A stretch of DNA of 64,000 bases from Limiplasma sp036652695 (GCA_036652695.1 JAVVVJ010000003.1:25039-89038); one strand, 5' to 3'; positions 34,695 through 43,281 are shown, numbered from the stretch's first letter. A program made the numbers and translations. Notes: generated from the letters alone by a model not told the origin.

Positions 34695-35561
34695 TTATTC
34701 CTGCGTCAGAAACTCGCCAATCAGCTTTTTGTTGCGGCTCAAATTGGGCACAAGCACCATCATGCCATTGATGGTTTGATCCTCATAGGTGCCGTCAAAG
34801 GGCACGTGCGTGCTGCGCAGGCGCAGGTTTGCGGCGTTCATTACGATGGGCAGCAGGGCGTTGATATCCTCAAGCCGCAAATCTGTGGTGACCTTATTCA
34901 TGTTGGTGGCGGCAAGCGCAGCGAGGGAAACAAAATCCATATGCGTGAGCTGCTTGAGAATGCCCAGCAAAACGCGATGCTGGCGGCTGGTACGCTGAAA
35001 ATCGCTGTCGATCTTGCGGATGCGGCTGAAGCTAAGCGCTTGCTTGCCGTTTAGGTGCTGCTCGCCCGCGCTGCTCAGCAGGCCGTCCTCTTGCGCAACG
35101 CCGCTTTTTTTGTTATAAAACCGAAGAATGGAATTGAGCTGTGTGCGTTCCTGCTCCGTAACCTCCACGTCCACGCCGCCGATTTGATCAATGAGGTCGG
35201 CCATCAGCGAAAAATTGACCGCCATGGTGCGATCCACGCGCACGCCGAAGTTGTTTTGCAGCGTTGCGGTCAGCAGCTCCGCGCCACCATAGAAATAGGC
35301 GGCGTTCAGGCGCGTCTTACCGTGGTTGGGAATGGGCACGTAGAGATCGCGCAGAAAGGATACCAGCCGGATATCGCCCGTTTCCGGCGTGATTTGCGCA
35401 AGAATCATGGCATCACTGCGACCCGCGCTATCGGGCTGATAGCTGTCCGTACCTACAAGCAGCAGGTTAAAGGTGCCTTCCGCCATGGCGGGAATAGCGC
35501 ACAAAACAAGCGCGATGGCAAGCAGCGCCGCGCAGAACCGTTGGGACAAGCGGGTGTTCAT
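34695..35561 (-). CDS. LCP family protein (LytR-CpsA-Psr)
   Basis: 288 residues. LCP enzymes transfer lipid-linked glycopolymers such as teichoic acids to peptidoglycan. Motifs: NLLLVGTDSYQPDSAGRSDAM, LVSFLRDLYVPIPNHGKTRL-NAAYFYGG, VNFSLMADLIDQIGGVDVEV and ALSFSRIRKIDSDFQRTSRQ, with the family's Asp and Arg residues for lipid phosphate binding. The N-terminus (LLAIALVLCAIPAMA-E) looks like a cleavable signal peptide rather than the usual permanent membrane anchor. AAGGAGG precedes ATG 35561. Confidence 0.88.
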   Translation of the reverse strand: MNTRLSQRFCAALLAIALVLCAIPAMAEGTFNLLLVGTDSYQPDSAGRSDAMILAQITPETGDIRLVSFLRDLYVPIPNHGKTRLNAAYFYGGAELLTATLQNNFGVRVDRTMAVNFSLMADLIDQIGGVDVEVTEQERTQLNSILRFYNKKSGVAQEDGLLSSAGEQHLNGKQALSFSRIRKIDSDFQRTSRQHRVLLGILKQLTHMDFVSLAALAATNMNKVTTDLRLEDINALLPIVMNAANLRLRSTHVPFDGTYEDQTINGMMVLVPNLSRNKKLIGEFLTQE

Positions 35562-35629
35562 AAAAAGCCTCCTTCGTTGTTACACAATAACCAACGAGCA
35601 AGAGGCGGTTTTTGTTGCGGAAGGTCGAA

Positions 35630-36793
35630 TTAGGAAAAATCCGTATCAAACTGTACAACCAGCCGGTAGCGCGGATCAAGCGATTTGGCATATGCCGTCA
35701 GGGATTGATACAGAAGCTCCTTCCCCTTATACCCCGCAGGCAGCACACAATCAAAGATCAGGTTGGTATGCCCCTGCCCGGGCACCATGCGAAAATCGTG
35801 CAGGCTGAGGCAGGGATCCGTGTTGCGCAAAAAATCGACCATTTTGCGGTGTACGGCGTTGATGGATTCATCGTCCGTTACGATGGGATCCATGTGGATG
35901 CAGATGGCCATATGCATTTTTTCGCCGATGTCGCGCTCCGCATCGTCGATCATTTCGTGAATGTCAAGGATGTCACCATGTGCGCTCACCTCCGCGTGTA
36001 CGGATGCGACGCAGCGCCCGGGGCCGTAATCGTGCAGCACAAGATCGTGTATGCCCAAAATGCCGGGGAAGCCAAGCAACAGCTCTCGAATTTGACGCGT
36101 CTTTTCCGGGTCGGGCTTGCCACCCAGGAGGTTATCTACGGTATCGCGGCATACGTCTATGCCCGCCTTGAGCACAATGACGGCCACCAGCACGCCGATG
36201 TAGCCATCGATATGCCAACCAAAGGCATACTGGAGCAGCACGCTCACAAGCACCGCGCTGGTGGCTAGCACATCGCTAAGGCTATCCTTGGAGGCGGCGA
36301 GCAAGGTGCCGTTGTTGATTTTGCCGCCGAGCTTGCGGTAGAAAAAAAACAGCCAGAGCTTAACCAGCACCGAAGCAATCAGCACCCCCAGCACGATGGG
36401 GGAGAGCGTGAGCGGCGCGGGGTGTAAAATGGCGGTAATCCCGTCACGCAAGAGCTGCACGCCCATGAGCACAATCAACGCGCCCACAGCCAGCGAGCCG
36501 ATGTATTCCATGCGTCCATGACCAAAGGGATGCTCCTGATCCACCGGCTTTTTGGCTACGCGCACGCTGATGAGCGTCACAATGCTGCCCGCGGCGTCGG
36601 AGAGGTTATTGGCGGCATCCGCCATGATCGCCAGTGAGCCGCTGAGCAGACCCATCAGGAACTTGCAGGCTGCAAGAAGCAGATTGAGCACGGTGCCTGT
36701 GCAGGAACCAAGCGTGCCATAGGCTGCACGCACATCCAGATCCTGCGTGGCTTCCGCATTGTGCACAAAGCGACGAATGAGCCAAGCCGTCAT
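35630..36793 (-). CDS. Cation diffusion facilitator transporter
   Basis: 387-residue CDF antiporter with six helices and a cytoplasmic C-terminal domain exporting divalent metal. The site in helix 2 reads NNLSD and in helix 5 DSLSD, an N-D/D-D set rather than the D-D/H-D set of zinc transporters; this pattern is associated with manganese-type CDFs, so Mn export is a reasonable guess. The C-terminal domain (about 225-310) is followed by about 70 extra residues. AAAGGAGG precedes ATG 36793. Transcribed from its own promoter. Confidence 0.9.
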   Translation of the reverse strand: MTAWLIRRFVHNAEATQDLDVRAAYGTLGSCTGTVLNLLLAACKFLMGLLSGSLAIMADAANNLSDAAGSIVTLISVRVAKKPVDQEHPFGHGRMEYIGSLAVGALIVLMGVQLLRDGITAILHPAPLTLSPIVLGVLIASVLVKLWLFFFYRKLGGKINNGTLLAASKDSLSDVLATSAVLVSVLLQYAFGWHIDGYIGVLVAVIVLKAGIDVCRDTVDNLLGGKPDPEKTRQIRELLLGFPGILGIHDLVLHDYGPGRCVASVHAEVSAHGDILDIHEMIDDAERDIGEKMHMAICIHMDPIVTDDESINAVHRKMVDFLRNTDPCLSLHDFRMVPGQGHTNLIFDCVLPAGYKGKELLYQSLTAYAKSLDPRYRLVVQFDTDFS

Positions 36794-36846
36794 AAACAGA
36801 TCCTCCTTTGAAAAAATATGGAAATCAGATGGGAAAACATCTTATC

Positions 36847-36875
36847 ATTATACTCAGTAGCGCCGCTCTTTGCAA
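36847..36875 (-). promoter_or_regulatory. Promoter of the CDF gene
   Basis: On the minus strand TTGCAA (36875-36870), 17 nt, TATAAT (36852-36847); start about 36840, leader about 47 nt. Confidence 0.8.
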
Positions 36876-36955
36876 GCTGTAATTTTTGTTGGATTTGCGG
36901 TTGTTGTGCATGACAAGCTCCGCAGAAGCGCCGCCTCATCAGCGTGCGGCTTTGG

Positions 36956-39112
36956 CTATTGCTCCATGTACAGCATATGCATTTGCTGATCCAGCTCCTG
37001 AATGAGCTGGTCGCTCGTGAGCGCGCCTGCCGCATAGCGCTTGAGCACGGCGTAAAACTCGTCTCTCGTTTCAGGCGGCAGATTCCAAAACAGCGAATCG
37101 CGGGGAATGAATAGGTACGGTTCAAGCGTGCGGTAGGCGGCAATCGCATCCGCGGTGATGGCGAAGCGGTGCGCCTGGCGGTCTGCCAAGAAGGCTTCCA
37201 GCTGTGCGATGCTATCGGAAATGCCAGAGCGATGCGCGTCATCCGCCGAAGCCAGCAATTCCCGCATGCGCGCAAGCTCTGCCTTTGCGTCTTCAATGGC
37301 CGCTAGCGTTGGTTCGTGTACAATGGGGTCGCTGACATCCGGGTACAGCGCAACGCGCGTGTCCGAGTTGCAATGCTCTGCCGCGTAGGCCAAGAAGGCG
37401 GCGGCGGCCTCCTTGTTTTGGCTATAGGGGTTGATGAGCGCAAGATTGAGCGATGCGAGGGCGCGCCGGGGAGCGCCCGGCTCAAAGGCCGGCGGCGGCA
37501 TGAGAAGCTCCGGCATGGCGCGTGATTGCCCCACGTTGAGCAGGTCGCTGTTATGCCACTGAAAGATGGCGCGCGGATCACTTTTCCAGTAGCTGAAATA
37601 GTTGACGTCAGCGAGAGCTTGATTTACATTTTCAGGCGGATCACCAAGCGCTTCAATGCAGCTGAGCACCTGCCGAAAGACAGCCGTATCAAAGACGAGC
37701 GGCTGCCCGGGCTGCTCGTACTGCGTGACGTATTCGTTGAAGGCCATCTGAACGTGGGGATAGAGGCGCAAATCAGCGTAGGCGGCGCTATAGCATTCAA
37801 AGGAGAAGTCGAGCTTGGGATCTTCTTCCCAGCGCAGGAGCATGTCAAAATAATCCGCCATGGTATTGGGCAGATGATCATAGCCCGCAGCCGCCAGCAG
37901 ATCGGGTCGGACAATCCATGCGTTCAGCCCAAGCGAGATGGGGAAGGCGTAGAAGCCATCCTCATGCGCGACAGCCTGACGCACGGCGGGGTTCATCCGT
38001 TCTAGTTCGCCGCGCAGCGCGGGGTACTGCCCAAGCTCCAGCGCAAAACCCTTGTCGATCAGCTTCCATACGCCCATCGAATCCGGCAGAACGTAGATAT
38101 CCACCGAGGAGTCTCTGGTTTGAATGGCGGTGACAAACTGGTTGATGTCGGCAAAAAACGCGTCGTCAATGTTCAACGGAATTTCGGGATGCTCGCGCAT
38201 GAAGGCCGGGATCATCTCTTTGCCAAAGCCCAGCCCCTTTACGACCAGCGGGCGGGCCGCTGGCAGCGCTGCTGCGTTGGTGCCGCGAAGAATGACATCC
38301 TTGCCCTGCGCCAGCAGGTAGAAATCAGGATGGAGGCAGCCCGCGAGGGACGCAAGGCGCATTTCAAGCAGCGGCACATAGTTCACCAGCGTCCAAGCGT
38401 CCTCTTGAAGCCGCAGCAGTTTGCCGCTATCGCAAAGATAGATGCTGTCCTGCACCGCGTCATACGCCAGCCCCCCGGCACAAAGCGACAGTGCGGGGAG
38501 CGCTTGCAGCGTTTTGCCCGTTGCAAGGTCAATCACAACGGGTGTCGTGAAACTTTCAAAGTCGAGTGGATTTTGCAAAATGGCCAGCAGCTTGCCCGGC
38601 TGATACGCCGCGATATCCTGCACCTGCTTCGTGGGGAGCGGCATGATGACATTGGAGTCACAGCGGGCGAGTGTTTTTGCGGCGCCGTAGCTTGTGTCGA
38701 AGCTATACAGCAGCCATAGCGATTGATCCAGCCACAGCATTTTGTGGATTGTGGGCACACCCTCGCCCAGCAGGCCTAAATCAACCGTGCAAAGGGGGGT
38801 GAGCGCGCCGTTGGCTACGGCGCTTAGCTGGCCGCGGTCATAATCAAACAGACAAAGCGCATCTCCGCCAACGAGCAGATCGGCCTCCGTGCGCGCAAGC
38901 ACGAGCGCGGAATCGCCTGTTTGCACATTCCATGCGCAGACATCGCCATTTTCAGCCAAAAAATACAACGTTCCATTTTGAACCACAGCGCTCCAAAAGA
39001 AATCGTATTCGTTCGTGATTTGCCCAATGGGGTACAGCCCATTTCCGGAGGCGCGTGCATGCTGGGGCGAAAAAAGCAGCAACACGGCCAGCCATAACGC
39101 AAGGAGCTTCAT
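36956..39112 (-). CDS. Secreted solute-binding protein with propeller-like N-terminal half
   Basis: 718 residues. Signal peptide MKLLALWLAVLLLFSPQHAR-ASG without a lipobox. Residues about 25-310 show repeating beta-blade-like units (YFLAENGDVCAWNVQTGD, LCLFDYDRGQLSAV, YLCDSGKLLRL), suggesting a beta-propeller. From about 330 it resembles a sugar-type extracellular solute-binding protein: FMREHPEIPLNI, SSVDIYVLPDS, AVAHEDGFYAFPISLGLNAW and a helical C-terminal lobe. ATG 39112 lies 2 nt from the N gap, so its ribosome site and promoter are hidden. No permease or ATPase is adjacent on the visible side. Confidence 0.75.
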   Translation of the reverse strand: MKLLALWLAVLLLFSPQHARASGNGLYPIGQITNEYDFFWSAVVQNGTLYFLAENGDVCAWNVQTGDSALVLARTEADLLVGGDALCLFDYDRGQLSAVANGALTPLCTVDLGLLGEGVPTIHKMLWLDQSLWLLYSFDTSYGAAKTLARCDSNVIMPLPTKQVQDIAAYQPGKLLAILQNPLDFESFTTPVVIDLATGKTLQALPALSLCAGGLAYDAVQDSIYLCDSGKLLRLQEDAWTLVNYVPLLEMRLASLAGCLHPDFYLLAQGKDVILRGTNAAALPAARPLVVKGLGFGKEMIPAFMREHPEIPLNIDDAFFADINQFVTAIQTRDSSVDIYVLPDSMGVWKLIDKGFALELGQYPALRGELERMNPAVRQAVAHEDGFYAFPISLGLNAWIVRPDLLAAAGYDHLPNTMADYFDMLLRWEEDPKLDFSFECYSAAYADLRLYPHVQMAFNEYVTQYEQPGQPLVFDTAVFRQVLSCIEALGDPPENVNQALADVNYFSYWKSDPRAIFQWHNSDLLNVGQSRAMPELLMPPPAFEPGAPRRALASLNLALINPYSQNKEAAAAFLAYAAEHCNSDTRVALYPDVSDPIVHEPTLAAIEDAKAELARMRELLASADDAHRSGISDSIAQLEAFLADRQAHRFAITADAIAAYRTLEPYLFIPRDSLFWNLPPETRDEFYAVLKRYAAGALTSDQLIQELDQQMHMLYMEQ

Positions 39113-39114
39113 TG

Positions 39115-39214
39115 NNNNNNNNNNNNNNNNNNNNNNNNNNNNNNNNNNNNNNNNNNNNNNNNNNNNNNNNNNNNNNNNNNNNNNNNNNNNNNNNNNNNNN
39201 NNNNNNNNNNNNNN
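39115..39214. other. Assembly gap of 100 Ns
   Basis: Exactly 100 undetermined bases, the usual placeholder for a scaffold join of unknown length. Any gene lying between the zinc-ribbon gene and the solute-binding gene would be lost here. Confidence 0.95.
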
Positions 39215-39272
39215 CTTACGGATCAAAAAAAGCGCATCCTCGGCATTGGCCGGGATACGCTGAAAGGGACGG

Positions 39273-39719
39273 TCAGGCTTTTTGTGTGAAGCTGTTGTGG
39301 CAGCGGCTGCAAGTGACCGTGACAACGCCCGTGCCGCGCGGCACGCGTAGCCAAGCTTTGCAGCCCGGACATTTGAAGTACTTATACTTCTTGCGGTTCT
39401 GGTAGCGCATTTTGGCTTGACGGGTCTTGGTTTTCTGCTGCTCGCGCATATGCGTATAACGGCGGTTTTCCTCGCCGCGCTTTTCGTTATTGCGCGAGAA
39501 GATGCGAAAGATGGTAAACACATAGGCCGCAAAGCCCACGAGGTTCAGCAGCAGGCCGAGCACCAGAAAAACACCCGAGCCTTGGAACGAGCCCACAATG
39601 GAACCTAGCAGATAGCATGCAAGACCAGACCATAGCAGCGCCATGGACAGCTGATCCGTGCCGTGGCGGCCATTCATAAACGAGCGGAACGTCTGCTTGA
39701 TTTTCTCCCAAAAAGACAT
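39273..39719 (-). CDS. Membrane zinc-ribbon protein of the Hsp70 module
   Basis: 148 residues. Two transmembrane helices near 25-70 (MALLWSGLACYLLGSIVGSF, GVFLVLGLLLNLVGFAAYVF), a basic Arg/Lys/Gln-rich stretch, then a C-terminal zinc ribbon with CPGCKAWLRVPRGTG and CSRCHNSF. This domain order is common in clostridial proteins next to J-domain genes. AAGGAGG precedes ATG 39719, 26 nt after the J-protein stop. Function unknown; a membrane partner of the neighbouring chaperones is inferred. Confidence 0.8.
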   Translation of the reverse strand: MSFWEKIKQTFRSFMNGRHGTDQLSMALLWSGLACYLLGSIVGSFQGSGVFLVLGLLLNLVGFAAYVFTIFRIFSRNNEKRGEENRRYTHMREQQKTKTRQAKMRYQNRKKYKYFKCPGCKAWLRVPRGTGVVTVTCSRCHNSFTQKA

Positions 39720-39745
39720 AGCTCTTCCTCCTTTTGAAATATTGC

Positions 39746-40573
39746 TTAACAGGTGCGATAATAGCCGCGCCCACCGCCACAGTTGCAGCAGCAGTTGCAG
39801 ACCGCATTGGCAATGCATAGGGTTAAACAGGGATTGGAGCAGCAGAGGCTGCCAAAACCAGCCTGCGTGCCACGTTGACTATAGGATTGTCCGCTTGCAT
39901 TGAGCTGCGCCAACAGTTCCCGAAAGGCGGGCTCATCCGGCGCCATTTCACAGGCCTTGCGTGCGGCGTTGAGTGCCGCAATGCGGTTGCCCAGCCCCAT
40001 GTTGGCGCGGGCGCTCCAGTAATGCCAAGCCGCTCTGTGATCGCGGATGCCATTGAGCAGCGTGAGCGCGTCCTCGAAACGGTTCTGCAAAACGGCATCC
40101 TGCACGCTTTTGAGCTGAGGATCGTTCTCGGCATAGCTGGTGGTTTGATAGTCACGCCGCGCTCCGCCGCCAAACAGATCATCGAAGCCGCCAAAACCGA
40201 AGCCGCCAAAGGGACTTCCACCACCATACGAGCCGCCGCCGTTGCCGCTGCTATTGCCGCCGCCATAGCCATTGCCGCCATACGAGCCGTTGCCAGCGCT
40301 GCCGTACGGATTGCCGCCGCTGCTATTGCCATATGGATTGCCACCATATCCGCTTTGGCTGCTGCTGCCATAGCTCTGCTGATATCCACCTTGATTTTTA
40401 TGCTTGATTAAAACGGTATAGGCCTCGTTGACCTCTTTCATTTTTGTCTCGGCCTGCGCCGAGCCGCCGTTGAGGTCGGGATGGTACTTCTTGGCTAGCT
40501 TTCGGTACGCCGCCTTGATCTCATCATCCGACGCACCCGGCGATACGCCCAGTACCTCATAAGGATCTTTCAT
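39746..40573 (-). CDS. J-domain protein with Gly-rich linker and Cys-rich tail
   Basis: 275 residues. J domain at about 1-65 (DPYEVLGVSPGASDDEIKAA, then KKYHPDLNGG with HPD). A long Gly/Tyr/Ser/Asn-rich linker spans about 70-135, a phase-separating type of sequence. A TPR-like helical pair (about 145-215: LQNRFEDALTLLNGI, AAWHYWSARANMGLGN) precedes a Cys-rich end holding ten Cys in about 33 residues (LCCSNPCLTLC, NCCCNC). No type I zinc repeats. GGAGG precedes ATG 40573. It belongs with the DnaK paralog two genes upstream. Confidence 0.85.
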   Translation of the reverse strand: MKDPYEVLGVSPGASDDEIKAAYRKLAKKYHPDLNGGSAQAETKMKEVNEAYTVLIKHKNQGGYQQSYGSSSQSGYGGNPYGNSSGGNPYGSAGNGSYGGNGYGGGNSSGNGGGSYGGGSPFGGFGFGGFDDLFGGGARRDYQTTSYAENDPQLKSVQDAVLQNRFEDALTLLNGIRDHRAAWHYWSARANMGLGNRIAALNAARKACEMAPDEPAFRELLAQLNASGQSYSQRGTQAGFGSLCCSNPCLTLCIANAVCNCCCNCGGGRGYYRTC

Positions 40574-40612
40574 GCCCCGCCCTCCTTCTTGTCCGCCCAC
40601 ATCGCGTGCTGG

Positions 40613-41476
40613 TTATCCATGCGGCGGCTGCGGCGGTTCAAGCTTGGCTTTCTTGCGATCGCGCTTCATCTGCTTTTGCTGATAGCGCGACCAGCACCCA
40701 GCATACAGGATATTGCGTAAAATGTCCAGATCTTTGACGAGCGGAAGCGTTTCAAACGCCTCGGTACACTCGGCAACGAGCATGGTGAGGCCTTCCTTTA
40801 CAAAGCTCTCGTAATCCTCGCGGTCATGATAATCCGCGAGGGGATTATAGCGTTTTTTGCGCAGGTCGGCGGGCAGATCATCGTAAGCGTCCATCAGATA
40901 GACAAAGCGCCCCAGCGCTTCGCCGACCTGCATCAGCGTATCCGCCCACATATCCTCACGGAAACGGTACACGATGCCTAGCATGCGTGCGGTGAGGTTG
41001 GCGGGCGCATCGGGCGAAAGTGCGCCGTCATGCTCCAGCGCGGAAATTTCGCGCAGACAGCGCTCGATTTCCGCGCATTTCTCCGGGTAAAGCGCGCTTA
41101 CGCGCTGGTAGGCGCTTTTGAGCAGCCCCGCCTCCGCGCGCCCGGTTAGGCTATGATCATCCTGCCAATCGTCCAAGCATTTGTGATAGGCAAGCGCGAT
41201 GTTCATATCCGCGCAGTATTCGCAAAGCTCATTTTGCACATAGGCATGCGGCTTGATGGGATGCGGCAGGCACCGCTCCTTGCACGCTGCTTCCTCCGGT
41301 TCATATAAGGAGGTAAGCAGCAGGTAGAGAAAAGTCAGATCGTAGCTAAGCGTTAGGCGACCTAGGTTGCCATAGCGCTTGCACAGCGTGTGGCAAAGGC
41401 CGCAGTAGCATGCGCGGTAGCGCTCCTGGCGCTCTTTTGCAAGCGCGCCCGCCGCGATGGTCACATATCCAAACAA
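40613..41476 (-). CDS. DUF5685-like protein with two Asp-rich motifs
   Basis: 287 residues, resembling DUF5685. The N-terminus has a Cys cluster, CYCGLCHTLC (Cys23, 25, 28, 32), and more Cys at CEYC. The rest is predicted all-helical. Two Asp-rich motifs, LDDWQDDH (102-107) and MDAYDDLPADL (196-204), are spaced about 90 residues apart, as in isoprenoid-synthase-fold enzymes, with a following Lys/Arg-rich stretch. The C-terminus is basic. TTG start at 41476 with AGGTG upstream; 14 nt after the DnaK-paralog stop. Enzymatic function is not established; the fold idea is inference. Confidence 0.75.
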   Translation of the reverse strand: MFGYVTIAAGALAKERQERYRACYCGLCHTLCKRYGNLGRLTLSYDLTFLYLLLTSLYEPEEAACKERCLPHPIKPHAYVQNELCEYCADMNIALAYHKCLDDWQDDHSLTGRAEAGLLKSAYQRVSALYPEKCAEIERCLREISALEHDGALSPDAPANLTARMLGIVYRFREDMWADTLMQVGEALGRFVYLMDAYDDLPADLRKKRYNPLADYHDREDYESFVKEGLTMLVAECTEAFETLPLVKDLDILRNILYAGCWSRYQQKQMKRDRKKAKLEPPQPPHG

Positions 41477-41490
41477 GCGCTTTCACCTGC

Positions 41491-43281
41491 CTACTCGTCG
41501 TTGTTTTTATCGTTGGGGGCGCTGAAATCCGCGTCCATGGCGCCGTCCTCACTGCCCGTTTCATCATGCTCATCCACAAAGCGGCCAACGCCCTGTAGCG
41601 CGGTGGTCAGCTCATCGCATGCGGCTTTCAGCTCCTCCTCCTGATGATCATCCATGGCCTTTTTCACGCGCTTACGCAGAGCCTCAATGCGTTCCTTGTC
41701 CTCGGCGCTCAGCTTCTTTTGGGCGGCCTTGGCTTGGTAGAGCAGCTGCTCCGCGCGGTTGTGAAGCTCGGCGCTCTGCTTGCGCAGCGCATCCTCGCCC
41801 GCGTAGCGCTCCGCATCGCGCACGGCCTGATCAATTTCCGCGGAGGACATGTTGGAGCTTTGCGTTAGCGCGATTTCCTGAAATTTGCCGGTGCCCAGAT
41901 CCTTGGCGGATACGTGGACGATGCCGTTGGCATCGATGGAGAAGGTAACCTCAATTTGCGGAACGCCGCGCGGCGCGCGGCGAATGCCGCCTAGCCGGAA
42001 GCGCCCCAGCGTTTTGTTGCAGCTTGCGATTTCGCGCTCGCCTTGCAGCACGTGGATATCCACGGAGGTCTGGAAGCTTGCCGCCGTGGTGAATACCTGA
42101 CTGCGCTGCACGGGCAAGGTGGTGTTACGGTCGATGATGCGGCTGAAAACATCGCCCATGGTTTCAATGCCAAGGGAGAGGGGCGTTACATCCAGCAGCA
42201 AAAGCCCCTTTACCTCGCCCAGCATGACGCCGCCCTGAAGCGCCGCGCCCATGGCTACGCACTCATCGGGGTTGATATCCTTGCTGGGGTCTTTGCCGGT
42301 GAACTTGCGCACGGCAGCTTGTACTGCCGGGATGCGCGTGGAGCCGCCCACCAATAGCACGCGCCCCAAATCGGCGGGCTTGAGACCCGCATCGCTCATG
42401 GCCTGCTTTACGGGGCCCATGGTGGCGCTCACGAGGTGCGCGGTTAGATCGTCAAACTTAGCGCGGGTCAGCGGCAGCTCCATGTGCTTTGCGCCGTTTT
42501 TATCCGAGCATAGGAAAGGGAGGCTGATGGTGGTGCTCAGCGCCGCGCTTAGCTCAATCTTTGCCTTTTCCGCCGCCTCGCGGATGCGGCTCATGGCCGT
42601 CTGGTCGCGCGTGAGGTCGATATGCTCTTGCTTTTTGAATTCATCCGCAAGGTAGGCGCTGATACATTGATCAAAATCATCGCCGCCAAGGCGGTTGTTG
42701 CCTGCTGTGGCGAGAACCTCAATGACATCGTTGTTGATATCCAAAATGGATACGTCAAACGTGCCGCCGCCGAGGTCGTACACCATGATCTTCTGCGCGG
42801 CGCTTTTGTCCATGCCGTAGGCAAATGCCGCCGCCGTAGGCTCGTTGATGATGCGCAGCACGTTCATTCCCGCAATTTTGCCTGCGTCCTTGGTGGCTTG
42901 TCGCTGGCTGTCGCTGAAATACGCGGGCACCGTGATGACCGCGTCGGTCACAGGCTCGCCAATATAAGCCTCCGCGTCTTTTTTGAGCTTTTGGAGGATG
43001 ATGGCGGAAATTTCCTGAGGGGTAAAGCTCTTGCCGTCGATCTTTACGCGGTTGTCCGTGCCCATTTCACGCTTGATGGAGGCAATGGTGCGCGCGTTGT
43101 TGGTAACGGTTTGCCGCCTTGCGGCGCTGCCCACGATGCGTTCGCCGTCCTTGGTGAAGGCAACTACGGAGGGGGTTGTGCGGCCGCCCTCAGCGTTGGG
43201 AATCACGGTGGGATCACCGTTTTCCATAAAGGCAACGCAGGAGTTGGTAGTGCCTAAGTCAATACCGATGGTTTTGCCCAT
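41491..43281 (-). CDS. Hsp70 family chaperone, DnaK paralog
   Basis: 596-residue Hsp70. ATPase motifs: IGIDLGTTNSCVAFMENGD, VYDLGGGTFDVSIL, VLLVGGSTRIPAV; linker GLLLLDVTPLSLGIET. The substrate-binding domain and lid are similar to but shorter than the canonical DnaK at 544, and the acidic tail reads ENGSED-like EHDETGSEDGAMDAD. ATG 43281 has GGAAGGA 9 nt upstream; an ATG at 43299 has its ribosome site too close. It heads the minus-strand module with DUF5685-like, J-domain and zinc-ribbon genes and has no grpE beside it. Confidence 0.93.
   Translation of the reverse strand: MGKTIGIDLGTTNSCVAFMENGDPTVIPNAEGGRTTPSVVAFTKDGERIVGSAARRQTVTNNARTIASIKREMGTDNRVKIDGKSFTPQEISAIILQKLKKDAEAYIGEPVTDAVITVPAYFSDSQRQATKDAGKIAGMNVLRIINEPTAAAFAYGMDKSAAQKIMVYDLGGGTFDVSILDINNDVIEVLATAGNNRLGGDDFDQCISAYLADEFKKQEHIDLTRDQTAMSRIREAAEKAKIELSAALSTTISLPFLCSDKNGAKHMELPLTRAKFDDLTAHLVSATMGPVKQAMSDAGLKPADLGRVLLVGGSTRIPAVQAAVRKFTGKDPSKDINPDECVAMGAALQGGVMLGEVKGLLLLDVTPLSLGIETMGDVFSRIIDRNTTLPVQRSQVFTTAASFQTSVDIHVLQGEREIASCNKTLGRFRLGGIRRAPRGVPQIEVTFSIDANGIVHVSAKDLGTGKFQEIALTQSSNMSSAEIDQAVRDAERYAGEDALRKQSAELHNRAEQLLYQAKAAQKKLSAEDKERIEALRKRVKKAMDDHQEEELKAACDELTTALQGVGRFVDEHDETGSEDGAMDADFSAPNDKNNDE

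Noticed and set aside
39113..39532. Upstream extension of the solute-binding protein through the N gap
   Set aside because: It runs through 100 unknown bases into sequence antisense-compatible with the zinc-ribbon gene; the signal peptide starts at 39112.
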